DNA from: Planctomycetota bacterium
GTDB taxonomy: Bacteria; Planctomycetota; Phycisphaerae; Phycisphaerales; SM1A02
DNA length: 9,174 nucleotides
Assembly (NCBI GenBank): GCA_027295365.1
Contig: JAPULD010000429.1
Span: 1-9,174 of the forward strand
Direction of reading: 5' to 3'
A program made the translations under genes and the position numbers. Under the pieces are notes generated by a model. It did no database searches. It was not told the DNA's origin and worked only from the letters and a program-made list of their open reading frames with translations. Shown in pieces: positions 1-6,012 of this stretch. Within the stretch, counting starts at the first letter, position 1; every line of letters starts with the position of its first letter.

Positions 1-249
1 CCTCTCCATGAGTTGGTTGATCATGGATGCGCTGGCCGCGGCCAAAGTCGTGCCCAAGGCAGTCAAAACAAGACGAGGCCAGTCAACGATCGAACCCCCT
101 GCCACGATGAAGCCTACGGCCGTGCTCAACACCACCAACGCACTGAGCCTCGCCTTGGTCAGGTCCGCATAGATGCGAAACCACCCGCGTCGGGGTGGGG
201 CGACGTCCCTTGAGACGGCGTTGTTGGTTGATGAACTGACGATGCTCAT
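1..249 (-). CDS. ctaB: Haem O synthase (protoheme IX farnesyltransferase), N-terminal part, cut by window edge
   Basis: On the minus strand an open frame starts with ATG at 249 and runs off the window at base 1, giving 83 residues. After a polar N-terminus, residues 26-37 read RIYADLTKARLS, which matches the conserved entry to the first helix of CtaB/CyoE enzymes (usually 'Y..LTKPRLS'). A hydrophobic helix follows (about 37-50, ALVVLSTAVGFIVA). A second helix (about 60-75) leads into SASMINQLMER, corresponding to the family's 'GASALNQxxER' just before the first Asp-rich prenyl-diphosphate motif, which lies outside the window. The enzyme is a UbiA-type integral membrane prenyltransferase that adds a farnesyl group to haem B to make haem O. 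It is divergent from the haem A synthase, the next enzyme in the pathway. The usual Pro of 'TKPRLS' is Ala here. The family call is firm; completeness cannot be judged. Confidence 0.9.
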   Translation of the reverse strand, partial: MSIVSSSTNNAVSRDVAPPRRGWFRIYADLTKARLSALVVLSTAVGFIVAGGSIVDWPRLVLTALGTTLAAASASMINQLMER

Positions 250-346
250 GGGGCGACACTTTGGCGATAGAGGAAGGCGCGAATGGGAAAGTGTACTGAT
301 TGAATCGCAGCCCGGGGCGACCAGTGGAGACTCAATTCGTGGCCTT

Positions 347-362
347 TGTGAAATTTGTCACA
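347..362. promoter_or_regulatory. Crp/FNR-family type operator (TGTGA-N6-TCACA) between ctaB and ctaA
   Basis: TGTGA (347-351) and TCACA (358-362) are perfect inverted half-sites separated by six bases (AATTTG). This equals the core consensus of Crp-type regulators of the Crp/FNR superfamily; it is not the FNR core TTGAT-N4-ATCAA. The centre lies about 80 bases upstream of the preferred haem A synthase start (435) and about 105 bases upstream of the haem O synthase start (249), so one dimer could act on both genes. A weak -10-like TACGAT at 401-406 (plus) and TACACT at 295-290 (minus) would place the centre roughly 58-60 and 70 bases upstream of the respective transcription starts, near usual class I activator distances. 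Those promoter guesses are weak; the palindrome itself is exact. Confidence 0.6.
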
Positions 363-434
363 TAGTATATGACCCCCGCGAGACCGATCCATCTGGGCGG
401 TACGATTCCGCTTGCCTTTTCGATAGGCTTGGGG

Positions 435-1790
435 ATGGCTGAAAGCCCGGAATTGCCCATGAGCGAGCAGAATCCAACATTGAACAATCAAATGGCATCT
501 CGGGAGCAAGGAAGCTTGTTGGCCCTTGGTTTCGGGACCTCCGTGCTCATGTGGGCTATCGCTTATATCGGCATGGCTCCATATGGAGGGGTTGGTTCGT
601 GGAGAGTCTGGGGAGTCTTGGCCCTGCTGGGTTTGGTGGTCATCGCCTCGGGTTTCATCAAATCGAGACTGACCTCAGATGGCCCCATCGGGGCGATCAA
701 GCTCGGCTTGGCTCTCACTGGAATCAATTTTCTCATCGTCGCCAGCCTTAATGGACGCGAGACAACTGGCGAAGCTTTGGTCACCGGGTTTCTATGGATC
801 CTGGGGTTTGCGGTGGCCGCGATTGCCTGCTGTCTGATCGGGGCGGGGATGGCGGGGTTCAAGAATCAATCGCCTGCGAAATCCATCGATTGGTCGTCAA
901 AGTTTCTCATGGTCGCCGCGATCACGACGCTGCCTCTGATCATTTCAGGTGGGATCGTCACGGGACTTGAGGCGGGGATGGCCGTACCTGACTGGCTGAC
1001 GACCTTCGATTATCCCATGATGTTCTATCCCATGGTGAAGATGCAGGAGGACTCGAACGTCTATGCCGAGCATTTTCACCGACTCTGGGGTCTGCTGGTG
1101 GGGTTGAGCGTCATCGCGGTCGTGATTCATCTGCACATGGTGGATACGCGCACGTGGATCAAACGATTGTCGATCGTCGTGTTGATGATGGTCATCGTGC
1201 AGGGGATCTTGGGCGGGACGAGGGTCACCGAAAACAACCTGCCCCTCGCAATCATGCATGGCGTCTTCGGGCAAGCGACCTTCGCCACCATCGTCTGCAT
1301 GGCGGCGTTCTGCTCGTCGTTCTGGAAATCTCCACGCATTGACGTGGAGATAGACACCTCGAAATACGACTTGAAACTACCAACTGCTTTGCCCATCCTC
1401 TTTGTCATTCAGCTTGTCCTGGGGGCGTTGTATCGCCATTTGAATGCGGAAGTGGGCGTTCAGAAAATGATCACGCACAGTCTCCTGGGCCTGCACGTGC
1501 TCATGGCTTGTGTGTTGACGGTGGCCGTCATCGTGGTTGGCTTGAAATTCATGGTCTGTTTTCACAAGCATCGCCCTCTGGCTCGCCTGGGGTATTCAAT
1601 ACTGATGTTGGTGGGCTTGCAGGTGTTGCTGGGGGTGGGGGCGATGGTCGCGGTGATGTTCCGAAATGGCGAAGGTGAGATTCCCTTGCTCGAAGTGATC
1701 ATCACCACCATCCACCAGACCACGGGAGCGATTCTGTTGGCCCTGGCCACGCTGGTGGCGATCTGGAGCAGGCGGCTGGTTGCTTCGTGA
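435..1790 (+). CDS. ctaA: Haem A synthase, COX15/CtaA family, with extra N-terminal membrane domain
   Basis: A 451-residue polytopic membrane protein counted from ATG 435. The COX15 core begins near residue 155. It shows ISGGIVTGLEAGMAVPDW (about 170-187), the E-x-x-H-R motif in EHFHR (Glu212, His215, Arg216), a second haem-ligand His in IMHGVFGQ (His275), and the C-half candidates His348 (ITHSLLG) and His427 (TTIHQTTG). Such enzymes oxidise the C8 methyl of haem O to the formyl group of haem A in the cytoplasmic membrane, the step after CtaB, encoded divergently next door. The loop Cys pair of Bacillus CtaA is absent. Residues 27-141 form about four additional hydrophobic segments not needed for a standard CtaA of 300-350 residues. 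Start: ATG 369 is also in frame but lies seven bases after the Crp-like site and has no ribosome site; ATG 435 has a weak AGG at 425-427; ATG 459 is another option. Confidence 0.87.
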   Translation: MAESPELPMSEQNPTLNNQMASREQGSLLALGFGTSVLMWAIAYIGMAPYGGVGSWRVWGVLALLGLVVIASGFIKSRLTSDGPIGAIKLGLALTGINFLIVASLNGRETTGEALVTGFLWILGFAVAAIACCLIGAGMAGFKNQSPAKSIDWSSKFLMVAAITTLPLIISGGIVTGLEAGMAVPDWLTTFDYPMMFYPMVKMQEDSNVYAEHFHRLWGLLVGLSVIAVVIHLHMVDTRTWIKRLSIVVLMMVIVQGILGGTRVTENNLPLAIMHGVFGQATFATIVCMAAFCSSFWKSPRIDVEIDTSKYDLKLPTALPILFVIQLVLGALYRHLNAEVGVQKMITHSLLGLHVLMACVLTVAVIVVGLKFMVCFHKHRPLARLGYSILMLVGLQVLLGVGAMVAVMFRNGEGEIPLLEVIITTIHQTTGAILLALATLVAIWSRRLVAS

Positions 1791-1816
1791 ATCAAGTCAA
1801 CCAAGGGAATCCAGGG

Positions 1817-1884
1817 TAGGGACCGCGGTGCGGACCATGGTTTCTCTGGTGTCGTAGCACAATCGGTCCGCACATCGCACCCTA
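1817..1884. repeat. Imperfect inverted repeat in convergent spacer; possible bidirectional terminator or dispersed intergenic repeat
   Basis: The left arm (1817-1836, starting TAGGG and ending GTGCGGACC) pairs with the right arm (1865-1884, starting GGTCCGCAC and ending CCCTA) at 16 of 20 positions; the inner nine base pairs are perfect. The loop is 28 bases. The element sits between two genes that converge (stops at 1790 and 1904), where a bidirectional transcription stop would be useful. There is no T-tract on either side, so it is not a classic intrinsic terminator. Arms this long with a sequence-specific outer TAGGG/CCCTA also resemble REP- or MITE-like dispersed repeats. Which of the two it is cannot be decided from one copy. 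Confidence 0.6.
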
Positions 1885-1901
1885 CTGCGTGCATTGTGTG
1901 C

Positions 1902-3275
1902 TTACTCTTCTTCTTCCAGTTTCAGAATAGGCTTCATCGCCTCTTCCAACGCCAGCAGCGAGTACGTCGTGCACAGCACCGGGTCGCCTTCCATCCAGCG
2001 ATCGGCTTCGTTGATCCAACTGCCGTCTTCGCGCTGATTCGAGAGTAGCTTCGCGATCAATTCTTCCCGCCAATTGTGCTTGACGCCCTCGATGTCGGTG
2101 ATGTGATGCTGCTGGGCGATGGTCAGCGTCCTGGCCATCGTGCTGTAGTAGTAATACAGACCCTGCTGACCAAGCCCGGGATTCTCGTCGAACGTCCAGT
2201 TCCTTCGAATCCAGTCGAACGCGGCTCGCACGCGAATATCGTTCTGCGAGAGGCCGGCGAAGATCATGCTCTTGAAACCGGCATACGTCATCGAGCCATA
2301 ACTGCGCAATGATCGAGCGTGTCCCGCGGGAATGTTTTCGCCATACCGCCCCTCGCCCGCCACTTCCGAAGCCATCGACTCGCCCCCATTGGCCGGGGTG
2401 TAGATGAAGCCACCATCGTTGGTCGCCCACGAAGCGTTGTTGGTCTCTTTGAGATTCTGGGTTCGGCTCACGAACATCAGAGCCCTTTGCACCGAAGGCT
2501 CATCCGGACTGAGATGCGCATCGTAAAGTGCATCAAGCATGAACTGCGTGTTGGACAGATCGGGGCGCCCCCGATTGCCATAGCCTGCCCCCCCAAACCA
2601 ATCCTGCCTCGTGCCCACGCCCTCGGACTGGTCCCATTGCGATTGCTTGAGCCATTGGGTGGCGTGGTGGATCTCGGTATCGAACGCGAATTCATCATGG
2701 GAGGCCAGGGCCATGACGACGCATGACGTGACGTAGTTGCCCAGTGCGCCACCTTCAAAGGAGCCATTGTCCAGTTGAGCCCGGCGGATGTAGTTGGCCG
2801 CCATCTGCAAGGTCGGGTCGTCCTTGTCATGCTCCTGGCTTTGTGCGATCGCCTTCATGGCCAGGGCCGTGATGGCCACTGCGATCGGGCTGGGTTTCTC
2901 AGGTGCATCGGAAGGGGCGGCCATCGCCTGGCCCATCCACGAACCATTGTCAGCCTGCTGAGATCGCAAGAATTCCACGCCTTTTTGAATCGCATCCATG
3001 GCCTGTTGCCATGAGTCCTCGTCGATCGGGACCTCGGTGGGCGTACGCGACAATGCAAACCAAGGAGGCATGGGCAACACCACCTGCTCGGGCAGGGGGG
3101 GAAGGTCGAGATTCGTGATCTTGCTCGGATCGATACGACTATCGAGTGGTTGGTCAGGCTGACCCAGGATTGAATCCTCTTGATCTGGGGGCGTCGAAGG
3201 AGGCGTTGTCTCCTGGGCGATCACGCCAGAATTCAGGACAAGGACTCCGAGAATCAGGGCCAGTGGTTTCACCAT
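1902..3275 (-). CDS. Secreted prenyltransferase/squalene-cyclase-repeat (alpha/alpha toroid) protein
   Basis: Counting from the ATG at 3293 the protein has 463 residues; this entry uses the ATG at 3275 (residue 7), because AAAGGA at 3285-3290 sits nine bases upstream of it. The start MVKPLALILGVLVLNSGVIA followed by QET looks like a Sec signal peptide with type I cleavage and no lipobox Cys. A Pro-rich linker runs to about residue 85. The rest is a helical toroid with QW-like repeats: SQQADNGSW (111-119), RAQLDNGSF (171-179), SNQREDGSW (418-426), and SYGSMTYAGFKSMIFAG (331-347). The DxDD acid motif of squalene-hopene cyclases is not visible, so I do not call it a hopene cyclase. Similar exported toroid proteins are frequent in planctomycetes with unknown role. 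It probably acts in the periplasm, perhaps as a binding or glycan-handling protein. It is transcribed divergently from the lactonase gene. Confidence 0.85.
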   Translation of the reverse strand: MVKPLALILGVLVLNSGVIAQETTPPSTPPDQEDSILGQPDQPLDSRIDPSKITNLDLPPLPEQVVLPMPPWFALSRTPTEVPIDEDSWQQAMDAIQKGVEFLRSQQADNGSWMGQAMAAPSDAPEKPSPIAVAITALAMKAIAQSQEHDKDDPTLQMAANYIRRAQLDNGSFEGGALGNYVTSCVVMALASHDEFAFDTEIHHATQWLKQSQWDQSEGVGTRQDWFGGAGYGNRGRPDLSNTQFMLDALYDAHLSPDEPSVQRALMFVSRTQNLKETNNASWATNDGGFIYTPANGGESMASEVAGEGRYGENIPAGHARSLRSYGSMTYAGFKSMIFAGLSQNDIRVRAAFDWIRRNWTFDENPGLGQQGLYYYYSTMARTLTIAQQHHITDIEGVKHNWREELIAKLLSNQREDGSWINEADRWMEGDPVLCTTYSLLALEEAMKPILKLEEEE

Positions 3276-3284
3276 GGGATTCAA

Positions 3285-3290
3285 TCCTTT
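3285..3290 (-). promoter_or_regulatory. Ribosome binding site deciding the start of the toroid protein
   Basis: On the minus strand AAAGGA is followed by nine bases and then ATG at 3275. The same nine-base gap separates the Shine-Dalgarno sequences and starts of two other minus-strand genes here (starts at 6605 and 6012). The upstream ATG at 3293 has no such site and itself contains the AAAGGA. If the -10-like TAGAAT at 3306-3301 is used, transcription would begin at about 3294, giving a short leader that holds exactly this ribosome site. Confidence 0.5.
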
Positions 3291-3300
3291 CATACCGTGA

Positions 3301-3306
3301 ATTCTA
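3301..3306 (-). promoter_or_regulatory. -10-like box TAGAAT upstream of the toroid protein gene
   Basis: The minus strand reads GGCTAGAAT (3309-3301). TAGAAT differs from TATAAT at one base and lies seven bases before the ATG at 3293. No convincing -35 is seen at 16-19 bases spacing. The identical nine bases GGCTAGAAT recur upstream of the zinc-ribbon gene (6648-6640), and CTAGAAT recurs upstream of the 69-residue gene (8177-8171), which supports a real promoter element. Confidence 0.45.
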
Positions 3307-3496
3307 GCCTCGATTCGGGATGCCTCGCATTACTGACTTCGCTCCTGATACCGGGAGGGATGGCAATTGGATGCCCCGGGTGATGGATTCTGAGCACTCC
3401 GGAAGCTTCATCCTGGTCCCGATTCAACCCGGACTCTCCATTTTGATATTGAGGCGACTGGCCAATTCCGCCTCGGCGTGAGATGATGACGTTTCT
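3307..3496. other. Divergent intergenic region; hairpin-forming repeat near the lactonase start
   Basis: I see no credible gene in this spacer. GAGGCG (3451-3456) and CGCCTC (3469-3474) form a perfect six-base inverted repeat around a 12-base spacer that contains the palindrome TGGCCA (3459-3464). It lies 22 bases upstream of the lactonase start and could be an operator or a leader hairpin. A second G/C-rich dyad, CCGGG (3351-3355) with CCCGG (3375-3379), lies mid-spacer. Neither resembles a known operator that I can name. No good -35/-10 pair for the lactonase gene was found. Confidence 0.3.
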
Positions 3497-4351
3497 ATGC
3501 CCGAGGAACACTCCTATCAGCCTGATCCCGATCGCGAGATCGAGACGTACGACTTGATCGAAGAAACGTCAGCCGTTCCGGGGCTGCCCGGCTCTTCGGT
3601 GGTCGCCGAGACGATCGATAAGTTGATGGACTTCGTCACGCGCGATCTGTGTCATCATGCCATGCAGACGGTTCAGGAGTTTGGCGACTTTCACCTGGCC
3701 CTCTCGGGGGGCAGAACACCCCTGCCTCTGTATCAGCGATTGATGATCGACCCCGATTGCCGTCTCATGCCATGGCGGCGGACGCATCTCTGGATGGTCG
3801 ATGAGCGATGCGTGCCCCCGACCGATCCCCAGTCCAACTATCCCGATCTCGACGAGACGATCGTCGCCCATGCCGACATCCCCCGCGAACAGGTTCATCC
3901 GATCATGGCGATGTCGGAGACCGCCGACGTTGATTATGAAAAGCAGATCCACGAGGCTCTTGAGTGGCGCGAGGACGAGACTGAACGCCGAATGGATTAC
4001 GTGCTTCTGGGCATGGGCGAGGATGGGCACACCGCCAGTCTGTTTCCCCATACCCCGGCGCTGGGCGAGAAAGAACGTTGGATCCGCTTCAACACTTCGA
4101 TGGACGCCAGCCCGGCGGAACGTATCACGATGACCTACCCCATCATCAACACCGCTCGATTCGTCGCCATCCTGGTGACTGGATCGAACAAGGCGGCGAT
4201 GATCCAACGAGTCGCCAGTGGGGAGGACACGTTCGAGGATCTGCCCATCCTGGGGGCAAGACCCACGAACGGGATGTTGCGTTGGTATCTGGACAAGGCG
4301 GCCTGCGCCACCGGATTGCTCGACGAAAAAGCCGAGGCCGACGACGAGTGA
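3497..4351 (+). CDS. pgl: 6-phosphogluconolactonase
   Basis: A 284-residue soluble protein of the SugarP-isomerase/DevB-type Pgl family. It hydrolyses 6-phospho-D-glucono-1,5-lactone to 6-phosphogluconate, the second step of the oxidative pentose phosphate pathway. Diagnostic motifs appear in order: LALSGGRTPLPLYQ (67-80), WMVDERCVPPTDPQSNY (99-115), LLGMGEDGHTASLFPHT (170-186) with the presumed catalytic His178, ERITMTYPIINTA (208-220), and VTGSNKAAMI (227-236). The C-terminus PTNGMLRWYLDKAA (256-269) matches the family ending. About 30 residues precede the usual N-terminus, and the tail is acidic. An in-frame stop at 3479-3481 leaves ATG 3497 as the only upstream start. No glucose-6-phosphate dehydrogenase gene is adjacent. 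It lies 35 bases upstream of the first DUF1569 gene, so the two may be partly co-transcribed. Confidence 0.93.
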   Translation: MPEEHSYQPDPDREIETYDLIEETSAVPGLPGSSVVAETIDKLMDFVTRDLCHHAMQTVQEFGDFHLALSGGRTPLPLYQRLMIDPDCRLMPWRRTHLWMVDERCVPPTDPQSNYPDLDETIVAHADIPREQVHPIMAMSETADVDYEKQIHEALEWREDETERRMDYVLLGMGEDGHTASLFPHTPALGEKERWIRFNTSMDASPAERITMTYPIINTARFVAILVTGSNKAAMIQRVASGEDTFEDLPILGARPTNGMLRWYLDKAACATGLLDEKAEADDE

Positions 4352-4372
4352 CCTCGCCAAGGCAGGATGCCC

Positions 4373-4378
4373 TACAAT
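4373..4378 (+). promoter_or_regulatory. -10-like box TACAAT just before the first DUF1569 gene
   Basis: TACAAT (one mismatch to TATAAT) ends eight bases before the ATG at 4387, and the gene has no good Shine-Dalgarno sequence. This placement mirrors the TAGAAT boxes seven bases before the ATGs at 3293 and 8163. If used, the transcript would be leaderless or nearly so. The best upstream match to a -35 is GTGACC at 4348-4353, 19 bases away and overlapping the lactonase stop, which is poor. Confidence 0.35.
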
Positions 4379-4386
4379 CCCCGACC

Positions 4387-4905
4387 ATGTCAACAGTGAA
4401 CACCAAGAAAGTCAGTGACCGGCGCTCACTTCGTTTTGGAAGAATGAGCGATCTCATTGATGATGTATCCGCATTCGAGGGAAACATACAAGCGTCGGGC
4501 AACTGGACGCCGGCCCAGATCGTCGAGCACGTGACGAAATTGATTCAATGCTCGCTGGACGGATTCGAGGTTCCCAACGCTCCCCTCATCGTCAGGGGGA
4601 TCGTCAAGATGATGCGCAGCAGCGTGCTGAACAAACCCATGAAGCCGGGGGTGAAATTGCCGGGGAATTTCAAGTTTCTTGTCCCGAGCGATGATGTCAC
4701 CTGGGCGCAGGCGACGGGTCATCTCAAGAAGGTCGTGGACCGAATCGAGAAGGGTGAACGCATGAAACAGCGCAGTCCCGTTCTCGGATTCCTCGAGCAT
4801 GAGGAGTGGATCCAGCTGCATTGCCGCCATTCGGAGATGCATTTCAGTTTTCTGCAGCCTGTCGAAAAGACCCCCGAAGCATCCACCGAATCGAACTCGG
4901 AATGA
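4387..4905 (+). CDS. DUF1569 (DinB-like fold) protein, first of a tandem pair
   Basis: The 172-residue protein follows the DUF1569 pattern: an N-terminal 'SLRFGRMSDLIDDV' segment, SGNWTPAQIVEHVTKLI (37-53) with His48, a central PGVKLPG (87-93), and a C-terminal HEEWIQLHCRHSEMHFSF (138-155) with His145, His148 and His152. These conserved His residues suggest the metal site typical of the DinB/YfiT-like four-helix superfamily. Substrate and reaction are unknown for DUF1569. No signal peptide or membrane segment is present, so it should be cytoplasmic. ATG 4387 was chosen because the conserved region starts soon after it, and the longer in-frame extension overlaps the lactonase gene. Its stop TGA overlaps the ATG of the next gene (ATGA at 4902-4905), which implies translational coupling. 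Confidence 0.82.
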   Translation: MSTVNTKKVSDRRSLRFGRMSDLIDDVSAFEGNIQASGNWTPAQIVEHVTKLIQCSLDGFEVPNAPLIVRGIVKMMRSSVLNKPMKPGVKLPGNFKFLVPSDDVTWAQATGHLKKVVDRIEKGERMKQRSPVLGFLEHEEWIQLHCRHSEMHFSFLQPVEKTPEASTESNSE

Positions 4906-5384
4906 CCGGTGACGAGGCGAAACCCGAACGAAGGTCGATTCGCTTCGACTCGATGGAGGCGATTCTCGAAGACGCCGAGACGCTGGCCGGGGGTTCGATA
5001 CGCGCCACGGGAAACTGCACGCCGAGTCAGATATTCCAGCACGTGGCCAGAGCGATTCACAATTCGATCGATGGGTATGACGTACTTGGACCCGAGCGAG
5101 AACGAAAGATTGCCGCCAGGCGAGATCGCGATCAATTGCTGTCACAAGGCCTACCCCCCGGCATCAAGCTGGAAGGCGAAATGGCTCGGTATGCACCCAC
5201 CGAGGACGTGACGCTGGGTGAAGCGATGGCGTATTTGCGCGCCGGGGTTGAACGAACCCGGAACGAACGCATGGAGGCGGTGCATCCGTTCCTGGACACG
5301 ATGGATCACGAACAGTGGATTCAATTCCATTGCCGTCATGCGGAACTGCATTTCAGCTTTCTGTTTCCCGGGATGGAAAATTGA
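4902..5384 (+). CDS. DUF1569 (DinB-like fold) protein, second of a tandem pair
   Basis: A 160-residue paralogue of the preceding gene. Matching blocks are RSIRFDSMEAILED (11-24), TGNCTPSQIFQHVARAI (36-52) with His47, PPGIKLEGEM (85-94), and HEQWIQFHCRHAELHFSFLFP (136-156) with His143, His146 and His150. The Trp that usually follows Gly-Asn in the family is Cys39 here, so the pocket may differ from its neighbour. The start ATG at 4902 overlaps the upstream stop as ATGA, typical of coupled translation, and argues that the two products are made together and may form a heterodimer. The function is unknown. Its last 32 bases overlap the end of the convergent zinc-ribbon gene. Confidence 0.82.
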   Translation: MTGDEAKPERRSIRFDSMEAILEDAETLAGGSIRATGNCTPSQIFQHVARAIHNSIDGYDVLGPERERKIAARRDRDQLLSQGLPPGIKLEGEMARYAPTEDVTLGEAMAYLRAGVERTRNERMEAVHPFLDTMDHEQWIQFHCRHAELHFSFLFPGMEN

Positions 5385-6012
5385 CACGAATCATCGTTCC
5401 ACACTCGGGGCAACGATTGTGTTCTGCACCGCGAAGGTCATAGCCACATTTTTGGCATCGTCCTTTTCGGCGCCGAACCAGGTGCAGGCTGGTCTTGCCA
5501 AGGAACCATGTCATTCCGAGCAGAATCGCCCACACCGCGGTGTTTCCGAAGAATCCCATCCAAATTGGTTTCGTCGGGATCATGCGAACGCGCGGGATCG
5601 GTTCGAGCTCATAGCCGTAAATCACCTTCCCTGCCCGCGGGATCGTGCCAACGTAAAGGTACGCGGCCTTGAACGAACGTAACGGCCATCCGCTCGCCAT
5701 CTCGAAGCTGTTGGCCTTCGTTTGCTGGAACAAAGGCGTTTCGTCACGATATCGCAGACTCCAGGAAGGAACGACCTCATGAATTTCAAAGAATTGATCG
5801 GAATTCCGTGAATAGAAAACGCTCCCGACAAACGTCACGCCAAGTTTATCCTCTTTGTTGACGATCAGCGGTTCCGAATGCTTGATTGCTTGCCATCCCT
5901 GACTGGAGAACTGCGTGTAGTCCGCTCGGTAGGCCAAATAGCAAGCGATGGCGACATTCACGATCGCGCCCAGAAGTATGACCACGATGATCCTTGTGAA
6001 CCATCGCATCAT
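5353..6012 (-). CDS. Two-TM membrane protein with C-terminal zinc ribbon, second of a tandem pair
   Basis: From ATG 6012 the protein has 219 residues. One helix (about 7-27) follows a basic start, then an extracytoplasmic domain (about 28-148), a second helix (about 152-172), the basic stretch RRRKGR, and a zinc ribbon with Cys186, Cys189, Cys201 and Cys204 in CQKCGYDLRG...CPECG. Charge placement predicts N-in, domain-out, ribbon-in. This ribbon is a common tail of uncharacterised planctomycete membrane proteins; its ligand and role are unknown. GWPLRSF (108-114) and the GFF-Asn segment entering the second helix are shared with the upstream gene. ATG 6012 overlaps the upstream stop as ATGA and has GGAG at 6022-6025 with a nine-base gap; a longer in-frame start at 6054 lies inside the upstream gene. 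The C-terminal nine residues are encoded antisense to the end of the DUF1569 gene. Confidence 0.8.
   Translation of the reverse strand: MMRWFTRIIVVILLGAIVNVAIACYLAYRADYTQFSSQGWQAIKHSEPLIVNKEDKLGVTFVGSVFYSRNSDQFFEIHEVVPSWSLRYRDETPLFQQTKANSFEMASGWPLRSFKAAYLYVGTIPRAGKVIYGYELEPIPRVRMIPTKPIWMGFFGNTAVWAILLGMTWFLGKTSLHLVRRRKGRCQKCGYDLRGAEHNRCPECGTMIRVNFPSRETES

Noticed and set aside
369..434. 22-residue N-terminal extension of haem A synthase from ATG 369
   Set aside because: The ATG lies seven bases after the Crp-type palindrome with no ribosome site; the added residues are not part of any membrane segment. It cannot be fully excluded.
1882..2430. 182-codon minus-strand frame overlapping the end of the toroid protein in another frame
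   Set aside because: The toroid frame has QW-type repeats and a proper C-terminus; the alternative is Arg-rich and runs into the inverted repeat.
1902..3275. Squalene-hopene cyclase call for the toroid protein
   Set aside because: A signal peptide is present, the length is well below the about 630 residues of hopene cyclases, and no DxDD catalytic motif is visible.
3569..4393. 274-codon open frame on the minus strand, antisense to the lactonase gene
   Set aside because: It mirrors a gene with clear family motifs, its product has no recognisable domain, and it reads as a codon-bias shadow of a GC-rich gene.
4426..5145. 239-codon minus-strand frame across the DUF1569 pair
   Set aside because: It is antisense to two well-supported paralogues, and its translation is low-complexity and Arg/Ser-rich without domain features.
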